This document shows, piece by piece, positions 1 to 10,089 of a stretch of DNA of 64,000 nucleotides. The position numbers and the translations under genes were made by a program. The stretch's first letter is position 1, and every line of letters begins with the position of its first letter. The stretch is from NCBI GenBank assembly GCA_014155875.1, contig JACEFZ010005141.1:62001-126000 (forward strand), written 5' to 3'. Origin of the DNA: Cepaea nemoralis (taxonomy: Eukaryota > Mollusca > Gastropoda > Stylommatophora > Helicidae). A model generated the notes under the pieces. That model ran no database searches and was not told the origin of the DNA. It saw only the letters and a list, made by a program, of their open reading frames with translations.

Positions 1-426
1 CAGTACAAACCTAGATCAAAACAAGTCAGAGGAACGTAATGTAGGTAAATAACGATAGACCCCACACAAGGTAATTGTCATTTACTTAGGATAGGATAGA
101 CTCGGTGTCGGCAGTTGAAATTATATATATTTCTCAATAATGATATATTATATTTTGGACTTGTCCTCCTAGCAATATGGAAACAGTCATATAACTATTT
201 GTTGATAACTTGTGCAACCGAACAACACTATTAAAGTTTAATTTGACGTGGAAAGCCATCGTTGCTGCTGTCATTTTCGTTGACATTAAGTTCTGGTTTT
301 CCCGTTGATCTGTTACAGTGTTGTGTGGACAACGAGTGAGATTGGAAGAGAGAAGCATTCTAACAGAAATGATAAGACATCAACATTATAGCAACTATCA
401 TCCAACTGTCGTAGGCAAAACAAGAA

Positions 427-2270
427 GTACTGCTTTTGCTATTGGAACATGGAATGCAAGACCACTCAAGCAATAACAAGAGTGAAACTAAAAAAAATAA
501 TTGTAAATATCTTAAGATTGTGTGAAACAAGACAAATTGGAGCAGAGGAAATGTACTCAGATGAAAACAGAATAATTTACTCAGAAGACATAAACATAAA
601 AATATAGTAAGTATAATCTTGGACAGAGAAAGAGCAAAAACAGCCAAAGGATACATGTCCATATCAATCAATCAATCATGTGCCATGCCGGAAAGCGTGG
701 GCGGTCATGATTCGCCATTTCACTCGATCACCAGAGTCGTGGATCAGCTCAGTGTTCCTGTCTCGTCCATGCCATGTGGCCAAGCCATCCAGGTATTTTC
801 CTCTCGGTCTTCCTCTTGGTCTGTTCCCCTCGATCTTGCCAGCTGTCACCAAGTTCTCCAGTCCATTTCTTCTCATAACATGTCCAAAAAATTTTGACTG
901 TCTACGTCTAATTTCTCTAATCAATCTACGATTTTCATTTGTCTCTTGTAGTACTTGGTCATTGGTTTTTCTATCTGTCCATGGTATTCTTTGCATTTTC
1001 CTCAGAAACCACATTTCTGCAGCCATCAGATGTTTTTCAGCTTGACTGCACATTGTCCAAGTTTCACATCCATACAAAAGAACAGGCTCTATGTATCCCC
1101 TCAACACTCTTTTTCTCGTTTCAATTGACATCATTTTATTGGTCAGAATGTTTTTCATCTTACTAAAGGCTACTTTCGCAATGGCGATTCTTGTTCTAAT
1201 CTCTTCAAGGCATCTGCCATCAGATGTTATGACTGTTACGAGATAATTGAACCGATTCACTTGTTGAAGAATATTCCCATTTACTTGTATATTACATTGT
1301 GGTACTTCGTTCTTCCTAGTGACGACCATAACCTGTGTCTTCCTACAATTTAATTCCAACCCCAGCTGCTCACTGTGTACAACCACAGCGTCTACTAATT
1401 GTTGCAGATCCTGTGCATTGTCTGCAATCAATACTGTATCATCTGCATATCTAATGTTATTTATGTTTCGTCCTCCAATGCTGATTCCATTTAGGTCTTC
1501 TACATTTCTGAAAATATTTTCACTGTATAAGGAAAAAAGATTTGGAGACATTACACATCCCTGCCTAACACCTCTCTTAATAGGTTGGTATTGTCCTACT
1601 TCATTATCAATTCTTATGGCAGCTTGTTGTCCATATCAGATAGAGTTATATCACTCATATTAAAGGGGCAAAAAAAAAAAATACACTGTGTATATTTATA
1701 TAGACATGCACCAACTGCAGACAGCACAGAAAAAGAATGTGGTAACCTTTATGAAAAACTTAATGTGGCCATAGCAATATGTACAAATTGTGGGAGATTT
1801 CAATGTAAAGTGACAAAAGTGTTACTGGTGGATACGGCCTTGCAGAGAGAAATGAGGGGCAAAGCTGGCTGAATTGACAAGGGCACATAATATGATAATC
1901 GGAAACATCATCTTTCAGCAAAATCCTAGACACCTTGTACATGGAAAGGTCCAGGAAACAATATTCATAATCAAATTGATTACATACTCATAAACAATCA
2001 ATTTTGAAACAGCTAACTGTCAGTAAAAACAAGACCAGGAACAGATTGCAAAAGTGACCATGCACCATTAATAAGAATAAAACAGAAACAATTAATGAGG
2101 ACTCCAAGAAATATCAAGCTGGATTTGGCAACATTGGAATCAAATCAGGAAATTAATGATAAATATGCCATTACTGTACAGATTAGGTACAATGCTACTG
2201 AAAAGACAAACAGTATAGACGAACAATGGCAAATGCTATAGGAGTCATTACAAGAGACATCACCAGTACC
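427..2270 (+). pseudogene. RTE-type LINE endonuclease region, decayed and interrupted
   Basis: Plus-strand pieces match the start of an RTE-type LINE protein: an IGTWNARPLKQ-like opening at about 437-470, then after the interruption a segment reading SDRVISLILKG (about 1635-1670), APTADSTEKECGNLYEKL (about 1706-1760), and further pieces typical of an apurinic endonuclease domain (RNERG...AEF, NIIFQQNPR, DYILI-like) to about 2050, then a linker toward RT to about 2260. Several stops and frameshifts make it non-functional. A younger RTE copy on the opposite strand (667-1627) is inserted in it, and the reading frame resumes after that insert. In family terms this domain nicks target DNA for target-primed reverse transcription. 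The RT part is missing; a 3' end in the same orientation lies at 3030-3340 and may belong to the same copy. Confidence 0.6.
667..1627 (-). mobile_element. 5'-truncated RTE-type LINE insertion (RT core to 3' end)
   Basis: The minus strand is open from the 5' edge at 1627 to a stop near 676. It reads from RT motif B-like GVRQGCVMSPNLF through the catalytic YADDT box to the C-terminal region GYIEPVLLYGCETWTM, RRNGLENLVTAGKIEG and RPRGKYLDGL, which is characteristic of RTE-type LINEs. The 3' tail is a (TGAT)n tract (in the plus strand, aatcaatcaatcatg from 665). The 11-bp direct repeat TGTCCATATCA at 656-666 and 1628-1638 is a target-site duplication. The endonuclease and N-terminal RT are absent, as expected for 5' truncation during target-primed reverse transcription. 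Because the reading frame is still open the copy is probably young. A near-identical 3' end lies at 56041-56517. Confidence 0.88.
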
Positions 2271-2289
2271 ATGTGCCCTGCTACTGGCA

Positions 2290-2740
2290 AAGGCATTAAT
2301 GCATCTCCGCGCATCTCAGTCCGCAGTCTTCTGGATCAATTCCACTGATGCTATTCTGCTATATCACTTCACTATCCAAGTCCATCCAGCATAATTTTTC
2401 TCAGTCTGCCACTGCCTCTTCTACACTGATCCAGCTTTCTACACTTTCCAGCTGTCACAATGTTTTCCAATGCCTGGCTTCTCATCACACAACCACAGAA
2501 GGTTGTTTGCCTCTTTCTTATGTTTGTATATGTTCTACTTTCATTGGCCTTTTCCAAGAAATCATTAATTTTTTTGCTCTGGCAGTCAAAGGTATTTGTT
2601 ATATTCATCTTATAAACTACATCTCCATTCTCTCCAAGCTCTTCCTAACTTGTTTGTTACATTCCATGATTCAGTGCCTTCAAAAGGAAACGATCTGTAA
2701 AACAATTCAGCACTATCTTTCTCACATTCAATGACAGTGA
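2290..2740 (-). pseudogene. RTE-type LINE C-terminal fragment
   Basis: On the minus strand 2372-2608 reads INDFLEKANESRTYTNIRKR, then VMRSQALENIVTAGK and a basic GRLRKIMLDGLG end. This is the RTE-type C-terminal signature, but of a different subfamily from the copy at 667-1627. Weak similarity continues to about 2740. There is no RT core, so it is a relic that breaks the older plus-strand LINE. Confidence 0.6.
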
Positions 2741-3029
2741 CTTATTGCACAAGATACTTTTCTGAATTGCAGTTTTTGATTAGCCTAACTTGTATTCCTA
2801 TCCTCTCTTTACTTTCTTTCATTATTACTTCGATATAAAGAACCATCTAATGATAAACCACATCATTGTCTGCCCATTGTTCTATCTGTTCATAATTGTC
2901 TTCAGCTCCCATGCTAATTACTGCTACTTGTTTCTAAGCTGTCAATTGCAGTGAGAAAAGGAGTGTTAAAGTGCTATATATAACCTATACTGTTACTGTT
3001 ACATACACGTGAAACACGAACAATTAGCA
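2741..3029. other. no feature recognised
   Basis: AT-rich sequence between two LINE fragments. I see no convincing coding region, RNA gene or tandem repeat. Confidence 0.5.
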
Positions 3030-3340
3030 AAGGTGAGAAATATCAAATGGTAGCAGAAATGTGAATTCTGATGAAAATGCAAAGGGTATCATTGATGGAT
3101 AGATAACCAATAAGCAAGTCCTACGCAGATAGTGAAAATTTTTTGGGAACAATATGAGGAAACATAAAACTTTTAGTAACACCTAAAACATGGATAGGAA
3201 AAGAGTAAGTGGTAGGCATAGTAATGAATAGCTTGGCCACATGTCATTATTGAGATTAGAACAAAGACCTGATCCAAGACTGGTGATAGTGTGAGAACAC
3301 AAACCATGACCGTTCACGCTTATGGGAATGTCACATGATG
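3030..3340 (+). pseudogene. RTE-type LINE 3' end with internal deletion
   Basis: The plus strand is a diverged version of the 3' end seen at 56130-56510: KYQMVAEM...MKMQRV, then an FLG stretch, LGHM, and a terminus (catgaccgttcacgcttatg then tgatgatg) matching the intact copies' catgaccgcccacgctttcc plus (tgat)n. Compared with the intact copy a piece is deleted and stops are present. It may be the end of the element whose endonuclease is at 427-2270. Confidence 0.55.
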
Positions 3341-3535
3341 ATGAAAAATATATGTTTTGGCATATCTTTTAGGTATATATTTACTGCTGTAAATATCAGT
3401 GAACAGTTTTTGTCTTATTTCTTTATTAATGGCTTCTTTGATATTCTTACTGTCTTTTCTATAGTCCATCAACTTTAAGATTTCTTCAGTCATTCTTTTC
3501 TTATGAAGAGAAGATGCTGGACAGTTTGACACCAT
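3341..3535 (-). pseudogene. RTE-type LINE linker fragment (endonuclease to RT)
   Basis: The minus strand reads RMTEEILKLMDYRKDSKNIK followed by EAINKEIRQKLF, a Lys/Arg-rich helix like that between the endonuclease and RT domains of RTE-type LINEs. No flanking domains survive in frame. Confidence 0.4.
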
Positions 3536-3570
3536 GGTATGGAGTATCAGAAATTATTGGCAGTATACTG

Positions 3571-5120
3571 TCGTGTATTATTTATAATGTCGTCCCTGGG
3601 GTGAGGGGAATCAACATCGACATCCTTTTAACCCCATTTCACTATCTTGAGGATCTTCTTGATTTCTGTCCACAAAACCCTGTCGATCCCTGGATCCCTC
3701 TCCCTCTCTCTCTCTCTTTTACTACTGTATCAAGCCCCCTCTCATTCTTGTCCCAAAACACACTAAACAACACTGGCTCTAACAATACAACAACTTAGTT
3801 TAATAGAGAAAAGTGTCGTGTATGTGCAACGTGTATGAGTAGAATGTCTGTCGTATAATCTAGTGTGTATGCAGAATCAGACCGAACAGCCAAGGAGCAC
3901 AGTCTGCTTCATCATCGTACTGGCCACACCACAACACCATATCAGGGACAGAAAACCTCACCCAAGTGATGTGTCTCTCAGGCCAAGTGTCGACTTCTTC
4001 AGATAGCTCGTGAACACTCCGGATGCTTGGTCTTCAATAGTGGAAACCGTCCAATATTGATCATCTATCTACCACACACAGTGTAACTACTCTGTTCATT
4101 AAAGTTCTGTGATCAGAGAATCCTACAAATATTGTTACTGTCACTTTGGAAAAACCTAAATGTTCGTATTTCACTGTTTGTAAGATTTCCCTAATGTTAA
4201 TTCACAATGTTACTGTTCCAGGTAGTTACTGTTACTAGTGTTCCTGGTACAAGTGTTATTTTCAGTGTCCTGAATTTAATGTGATGTAACTATCACTTAA
4301 TAACCACTTATAATCATCATGTCCTGCTCAGCAGAGGCCAGGTTCCTGCAGACCATCTGGGTTATGGGCCCAGTGCAAAAGCCTCTCAGTACACTCTGCC
4401 TTCAATACTAGAGCCATGACTTTCTATGACCTTGTTGCTAGCTTCTTGGTAGAATAACGTGGAACAATTGAGTGGAACCTGTTGAATAGAGAACACACCT
4501 GGTGAGAGCAACTCGATTCTGACCTTTATTAGGTGAGTGTAGGCCACCGGCCGCACTCAGAAAAAATAACAGAGAACCAAACTCTGTCATAAGGCCGAGG
4601 AGCTCATCACTTCGGTCTGAGTCATGGTAAGACAAGGAAAGACTAAAGGAAAAGGGTAGAAACCCAGCAGATGCCCTACTGGAAGATCCTACCATTTCAC
4701 ATTCCCTTCATCCCCCCAACCATCCTCAATCTCTCTAAATATTATCCCACTACATTGTTCTTAACTCCCTGAGTTAAATGATATCTCACACCAGCTAGTT
4801 TAAGCTACGCGATAGGCTACTGTTGCCGACGCTCTTATAATACGTTCTATCACCGCACAGTACTGCACTCTATTCCTAAGAATAAACTAAGTTAGATATG
4901 ATTAATAGAATACCATATAGTTATTCCCGTTGTAGATTGAGACTATGAAATCACACACTGGATCGATGTCCGCCGATATACATCAACACTTGACACTATA
5001 GTCTCTCTCTAAAAAAACAACTAGGAATATTGCACACATCTGTGGCGCTTCACAACTGTTGGTCGACTAACCCAAAGTTGTTTATCTCAACCGTATTTAT
5101 ACTGGGTATACATGACGTCA
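3571..5120. repeat. diverged relic of the gypsy LTR found at 41-50 kb
   Basis: The left edge TGTCGTGTATTATTTATAAT then GTCGTCCCTGGGGTGAGGGG mirrors the LTR start at 41118 (TGTCGTGTCC, then GTCGTCCCTGGAGTGAGGAG). The order of further shared blocks is kept: CTCATTCTTGTCCCAAAACA, then GTGCAACGTGTATGAG, then a TAATGTTAATT...TGTTACTGT block near 4195-4215, GGTAGTTACTGTTACTAG, TGAGTGTAGGCC and ATGACGTCAC. No internal coding region follows, so it looks like an old solo LTR or fragment of a related element. The right boundary is not resolved; 5120 is the last point where I see similarity. Confidence 0.5.
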
Positions 5121-5631
5121 CAAAACTTTCTAGACACTAGACAGTCTAGAATCTAGAATCACCCGTTCTTGCACATCGGAATTAAAACTCTTAGTGGCAT
5201 ACGTCAACATGCACAGTATTGGCGCCAGACAATTTTGTGCTTTAGCTCGAATTGAATAATGTGGCTAGCACTGATCCTCTCGGCAGTCACTACTGCACGC
5301 CTGTGAGGTGTGCGCCATCGTAGTCGACCTAATCTAATGATTACAGAGCTGCCTGGACACGCGTTTCTACAAATGTTCATAGTTTCGTACTGATCACTTG
5401 AAATGCGAATAGTGGAAAGACCTCTGACAACAGTCGCACTTCATGACGATAGCAGCATATCAATCTATTTTAAACAAATATCTAACTTTGATGTGTCCCT
5501 CTTCAGCACACGGCACAAATGTAGCGTATGCTATCAATGCTCCATAACCATAGTGAAGACTCACAAAGGTCCATAAATAGAACACGCTCTTAACTTTCAG
5601 TAGTCAGCTACCAATAGCACCTTGGTGTGTT
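5121..5631. other. no feature recognised
   Basis: Possibly the eroded right end of the LTR relic. No coding signal or repeat could be supported. Confidence 0.4.
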
Positions 5632-5653
5632 GGGGGCGGGGGGGGGGGGGGGG
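5632..5653 (+). repeat. poly-G tract
   Basis: Run of G with a single C at 5637. Confidence 0.9.
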
Positions 5654-5939
5654 AGAAGCGTGGAATATTAGCATTTGAAGTACCATTCTAAGCTGACAAC
5701 AGAGGAACTGATCGATTGAGACATTCCGCTAATGTTTGCACAAGCTCGTACTTTCCCAAGGACATTGAGGAACACAGCTTAAGAAGTTCTGTTGTCTAGT
5801 GTTCTTTCTTATATCGTATACATTGAGGAACTTAGTCTTAGAATCTTGTCTTATCCCTTCTTTCGTTTGCTTGAAATATGTCTATAACTACAATGTGGTC
5901 TCTTGTATGAATTTAACTGTCTTGTTGTTAGTTCACTCA

Positions 5940-6745
5940 GCGGTCCATAGAGTTTACCTTCCACTGTGTCTCACTTGGCCAGAAGGTTTGCCTAGATATG
6001 TTGTATTTTGGGCAGTTATGGAGTATGTGATCTGTTCTCTGCGACGCCAGTCCACATGTGCGCATGGTCGATTCGCCAATCTTGAATTTTGTATACATGT
6101 GGTTGCGTAATCTATTGTGTCCTGTTCTGAGGCTGCAGAAGAATGACCTGTTCTGGTCTGTCTATAACACGGGAATCGTCTTGAGCAGGCTTTAGTGGCT
6201 TTCTGACTGATTTGATCATTCTTTTCTTTTGGTTATATGGGCATATCAGGCTGTTCTTCTTTTGCTCCTTCCTTAGCTAATCGATCAGCTCTCTCATTTG
6301 AGGGTACTCCACAGTGAGATGGTATCCACTGTATGGTGACCTTACGCCGACTGCTAAGTTCAGAAAGTAGTGTCCTTAGTACTGGCAATTTCCCAAACAG
6401 TACCTCGAGTACTGATTTTGCATCTGTCAATAGCACCACAGGTTATGTACCATGGCTTGTACTTAGTAATTTCTTTGTTGCTATCCTGATTGCCTCAATT
6501 CCAGCATCATAGTCATGGCAGTACTTTCTTGTTGGTACTCTGGCCGTGTCCCTAGTATTATTTGGGTATTCTATGTACACTCCCGCTCCTTCATTTCGAA
6601 CAGCATTTTGTGCTGACCCATCTGTGTAGGCTCGGATCCAGAGGTCCTGTGGTATTCTTCATCAAGGAAGCTGAGCGTGGCTGTTCTGCGCTGTACACTG
6701 TACTGTTCTTCCCTGCCGAATATTACTCTCACTTTTGTCTGGATT
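5940..6745 (-). pseudogene. LINE RNase H and C-terminal region, decayed
   Basis: Reading the minus strand from about 6745 gives an RNase H start (an AYTDGSAQNAVRNEGAG-like stretch around 6590-6640), then VLLTDAKSVLEVLFGKLP at about 6380-6430, then IQWIPSHCGVPSNERADRLA at about 6265-6330, the second half of an RNase H fold with the D and H-x-E-x-AD-type residues. Past a stop at 6233 there is a C-terminal tail with an RTGHNRLRNHMYTKF-like block and a Cys/His cluster (CGLASQRTDHILHNCPKY), typical of RNase H-bearing LINEs. Frameshifts and stops show it is dead. No 5' RT was found next to it. Confidence 0.7.
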
Positions 6746-6847
6746 TGTAGTGATAGTCTGTTTCTCTTCTCTCATCCCTTAATGTTCTACAATTACTCAA
6801 TAACTCATCGCTCGTGCATTTTAACAATATGGGAAAGTCATTAACAA

Positions 6848-6895
6848 AATGTTATTACACCCTCTCTCTCTCTCTATATATATATATATAGAGTC

Positions 6896-6935
<40 letters not shown>

Positions 6936-6949
6936 GGTGTAATAACATT
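6848..6949. repeat. 102-bp near-perfect palindrome
   Basis: The arms AATGTTATTACACCCTCTCT and AGAGAGGGTGTAATAACATT are exact reverse complements, and between them lie (CT)n/(AG)n and (TA)n tracts that continue the pairing up to a centre at about 6891-6898 (gagtc). The whole segment could fold into one long hairpin or cruciform. It may be a degenerate foldback element; no target duplication was resolved because TA tracts flank it. Confidence 0.85.
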
Positions 6950-6960
6950 ATATATATATA

Positions 6961-7170
6961 TGCCGGCTTCCTGGCCTAGAGGTTAGCGACTTTTCTCCGT
7001 AATCTCGTATACTCTCGTAAGCAACGTGATGACGGTGGTAACTTACGGGGTATGTGAGCCGGCCGCTCAGAAAGCAATTGCAAACTACTGAACGTAATCT
7101 TGCCAAGAAATCAACAATCAGCTGAAAGATGCTGATGTTGACAGCGATGTCCTGTAAAGGATATGCAAAA
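6961..7170 (+). mobile_element. SINE family A copy
   Basis: tRNA-like head TGCCGGCTTCCTGGCCTAGA with an A-box-like GCCTAGAGGTTAGCGA, then the family body: GCTCAGAAAGCAATTGCAAA, CTACTGAACGTAA, CTTGCCAAGAAATC, CAGCTGAAAGATGCTGATGT and the 3' end GTCCTGTAAAGGATATGC. At least eleven full or partial copies of this family occur in the window. Confidence 0.82.
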
Positions 7171-7239
7171 CTTTATATATATATAACCTCCGTTTTCATC
7201 GATAATCCGCCCGAAAACAATCTGCGAAATACGAATCAA

Positions 7240-7807
7240 TGTAAATCCAATTAATTCGTTCTAGACACTCCAAAATATATATCAAAAATTGATTTATATG
7301 GTTGTTTCGGACTTTCGGCGTGCCTAGTAACACTATGTATGCCAGTGCGCATCTTGAATTTTTCAAACCATCCTCTGTTGGTCTTTAAATCACTAAGTAC
7401 ACTAACACTAGTCCCAGACATTTTCTTAATGAGATTGGCATCATACAGCAGTCTGACCTTTTCACATATGATTGTCTCCGAAACAGAATCGATCTCTTGT
7501 TTTTTTATTTATTCAAATTAATAACTGTTCGACATCTTCAATTGTTTGCAATCTCTGTTTCGTTAGCTCATTCGTGCCTTTCGCTACATTAGCCTTCTTT
7601 ATTGCTACCACTTTCGTCACAATGGAACTTATCGTGGAAGGCAACTTCCCGTACATGCGGCCGATTTCAGCAATCTTAATGCCGCTCTCGTATTTTTCAA
7701 TGATTTCTTTCTTCAACTCCATCGTGTTTCTGGCCTTCTTCTTTGAGGAACTGCTGGCTCTGGAAACTTTCTTTGGTCCAATGATGGAGTTAACAGGAGT
7801 GGGTTAA
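7240..7807 (-). pseudogene. pogo/Tigger-type transposase N-terminal region, decayed
   Basis: On the minus strand 7722-7513 reads MELKKEIIEKYESG, IAEIGRMYGKLPSTISSI, then KGTNELTKQRLQTIEDVEQL. This is the first (CENP-B N-type) helix-turn-helix of Tigger/jerky-like transposases, preceded by a short Pro/Ser/Lys leader from about 7807. After a frame change the second DNA-binding module can be followed down to about 7290 (IICEK-, ISLRKCLG- and a RGWFEKFKMRTGIHSV-like block, which is a family hallmark). The DDE catalytic domain is not present. It is a truncated, frameshifted DNA transposon relic. Confidence 0.7.
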
Positions 7808-8017
7808 CTTATTAGCAAGTGATGCCCACACAATGAGAAACAACTCCAAACTGAGCAGAAGAACGCGTGGGCCCCTTTGTTTTCGCAATATTGCAGCAAG
7901 GTCCTCGCGGGCATGCCGACGAAATCCAAGGCAACCGACGAAAACCAAGACACATTTTTCGCGGGAAAAAACGGACGAAAACCGAAGGCAACGAAAACCG
8001 AGGTTTTACACACAACA

Positions 8018-8034
8018 CACACACGCACGCACAG

Positions 8035-8122
<88 letters not shown>
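8018..8122 (+). repeat. (CA)n(TA)n microsatellite
   Basis: CA-rich stretch followed by about 66 bp of TA dinucleotides. Confidence 0.95.
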
Positions 8123-8127
<5 letters not shown>

Positions 8128-8199
8128 GGCCATATACAGTTTGAATCCCATATATTGTAGTTGTCTGGGTAAGAATAATCTCAAATATTAATCTGCCCC

Positions 8200-8760
8200 G
8201 TTGTAAATGTTGACTTAGCGTTACAGCTTTAAGCATAGCCATATTAAAAACCCAGAACTGTAAAATATCATAAACAACAGTAACAAAATATCAGGGACCA
8301 TTGACCCATAGAGTCACAAGCAAGAAACGCCGAACTTCCATACCGGACCGCTATTGTTTGATTGTGCCAACAAAATGGGTCAGATAATGTATAATGGGAT
8401 CATGTGTTTCTGGCAAACATGTTATCGCATGCTATGGTGTACTTTTTTTCTAAGTCTCTCTTGCTTTTGCTGAACCTATCCACAGTACAATGGCCACTCA
8501 ACTGTGAGGCTCTAGAACAATGTCTCAAGCTAACATAAGCTTAGTATATTGATAACATATTCGTCAATGCCTACAAGCAATGATTTATGTATGCGTGTAT
8601 GTATGTATGTTTGAAGGGCATTAGAAAATAAGCCAGCAGCTCGAAGCTTGATAATTACAAATGTGGTAGGCCTTGTGAGGGATTCTATTTGTGGAGCAGC
8701 AACTGAAATCAAATACTGTTAAGGTAATCCATGACATGTGGTATAAGCTAAGTCACTTTA
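8200..8760. other. no feature recognised
   Basis: Unique-looking AT-rich DNA with no convincing gene, RNA or repeat. Confidence 0.5.
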
Positions 8761-8764
8761 TAGT

Positions 8765-9245
8765 TGGGACACAACTTCGCGCAAACCACGTCACATTACA
8801 ATTGTAACAGAACTGCACATAAACCACATCATACTATAACTGTTGCAGAATTTGTGACAAACCACGTCACATTACAATTGTAACAGAACTGCACATAAAC
8901 CACGTCATACTATAATTGTTGCAGAATTTGTGACAAACCACGTCACATTACAATTGTAACAGAACTGCAGATAAACCACGTCATACTATAATTGTTGCAG
9001 AATTTGTGACAAACCACGTCACATTACAATTGTAACAGAACTGCACATAAACCACGTCATACTATAATTGTTGCAGAATTTGTGACAAACCACGTCACAT
9101 TACAATTGTAACAGAACTGCACATAAACCACGTCATACTATAACTGTTGCAGAATACGTGATAAACTGAGTCACATTACAATTGTGACAGAACTTCATAT
9201 AAACCACGTCACATTACAATTGTCACAGGACTGTACGTAAGCTCA
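8765..9245. repeat. minisatellite, about 76-bp unit made of two related halves
   Basis: Six or so head-to-tail units. Each holds two similar half-units of about 38 bp: one with CACGTCACATTACAATTGTA then ACAGAACTGCAC, one with CACGTCATACTATAATTGTT then GCAGAATTTGTG. Each half has an ACGTCA core. The outer units are more diverged than the middle ones. Confidence 0.92.
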
Positions 9246-9290
9246 GTTACATTATAGTGTCCTGCTGCCATCCTGGTCACTTGCATTTTT

Positions 9291-9525
9291 GCATATCCTA
9301 TTTACATTACATCGCTATCCACACCGGCATTTTACTGTTGTTAATGTCTTGGCAAGTTTCACGTTCAGTAGTTTGCAATTGCTTTCTGAACGATCGGCTC
9401 CCATACCAACATGTTAAAACCTCAGCGTGACACGGTTTGCTGCCAAATCGGTCGCCGCTGCGTTTCGAACGCGTGGCAAGCGGCTCACGAATCGCGTTCG
9501 CAAGCCTTTAGGCCACGGAGGAGTG
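9291..9525 (-). mobile_element. SINE family A copy
   Basis: Starts with the reverse complement of the family 3' end (GCATATCCT), then GGCAAGTTTCACGTTCAGTA and GTTTGCAATTGCTTTCTGAA, and ends in a diverged tRNA-like head (CTTTAGGCCACGGAGGAGTG) with a B-box-like GTTTCGAACGC. Confidence 0.78.
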
Positions 9526-9669
9526 TCACTTGTATACCGTGAGAAATTTCATACTGAGTTTAGAATACTGGCCGACTGTATCGCCGTCTACTTTAGCCTA
9601 TAGGAATTAATTTCCCGTTCCATTCAAATATTGAAATATTATTCATGTTTCTGCTAACTACATTTGGCC

Positions 9670-9852
9670 ACTTAAAAAAGTCTTGAAAGTCGAGAAGATC
9701 GACTTCATATCCCCTGGTTTTATCCCATATGGTCCGGTCTCTTTCCGCTGGACATCCTGCCGAAAGCATCGCACAAAGCACGAACTCCGTAGCTCCAGCG
9801 ACATCCCCCAGGAGTTTCCGATAAAAATGCACTCGTGATCCGAAAGACGTAG
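9670..9852 (-). mobile_element. SINE family B fragment (3' part)
   Basis: Minus-strand copy of the body and 3' end of SINE B: ATCCCATATGGTCCGGTCTC, GCACAAAGCACGAACTCCG, CCAGCGAC, GCACTCGTGATCCG. The tRNA-like head is replaced by the T/G homopolymer that follows. Confidence 0.75.
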
Positions 9853-9858
9853 TTTTTT

Positions 9859-9910
<52 letters not shown>
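9853..9910 (+). repeat. T16-G42 homopolymer pair
   Basis: Sixteen T followed by forty-two G without interruption, lying exactly where the SINE B head is expected. The length of such a run is unreliable in any assembly. Confidence 0.95.
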
Positions 9911-9912
<2 letters not shown>

Positions 9913-9982
9913 ATTGCTTATTTCTTGATGCCAATCATTCTACAGCGCATCTTTGACATGTGAGTGATATATTGAAACTTAC

Positions 9983-10072
9983 CAGTCTTGATTTTCTAGC
10001 GTCTTTCTTAACTTGAATATATCTATTAGCTTCCTTGATCGACATCAATCTAAGAAACATCACGTATTCCTT
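9983..10072 (-). CDS. candidate 90-bp internal exon, unknown protein
   Basis: I do not recognise the product. On the minus strand a T-rich stretch and AG (TTTTCTTGCTGAG, AG at 10074-10073) precede 30 codons reading KEYVMFLRLMSIKEANRYIQ then VKKDARKSRL, followed by a strong 5' splice site CTG/GTAAGT (GT at 9982-9981). The exon length is a multiple of three and both borders are phase 0, as for the other minus-strand exons in this window. An acceptor three bases further in (exon start 10069) is equally possible. The peptide looks helical and basic. It could be the next exon of the gene with exons at 14835-15767 and 27527-27865. Evidence is only splice sites plus composition, so a chance match is possible. 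Confidence 0.4.
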
Positions 10073-10089
10073 CTCAGCAAGAAAATATC

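Noticed and set aside
9593..9934. Reading frames with poly-Pro over the G42 run
   Set aside because: They consist of SINE B sequence plus homopolymer.
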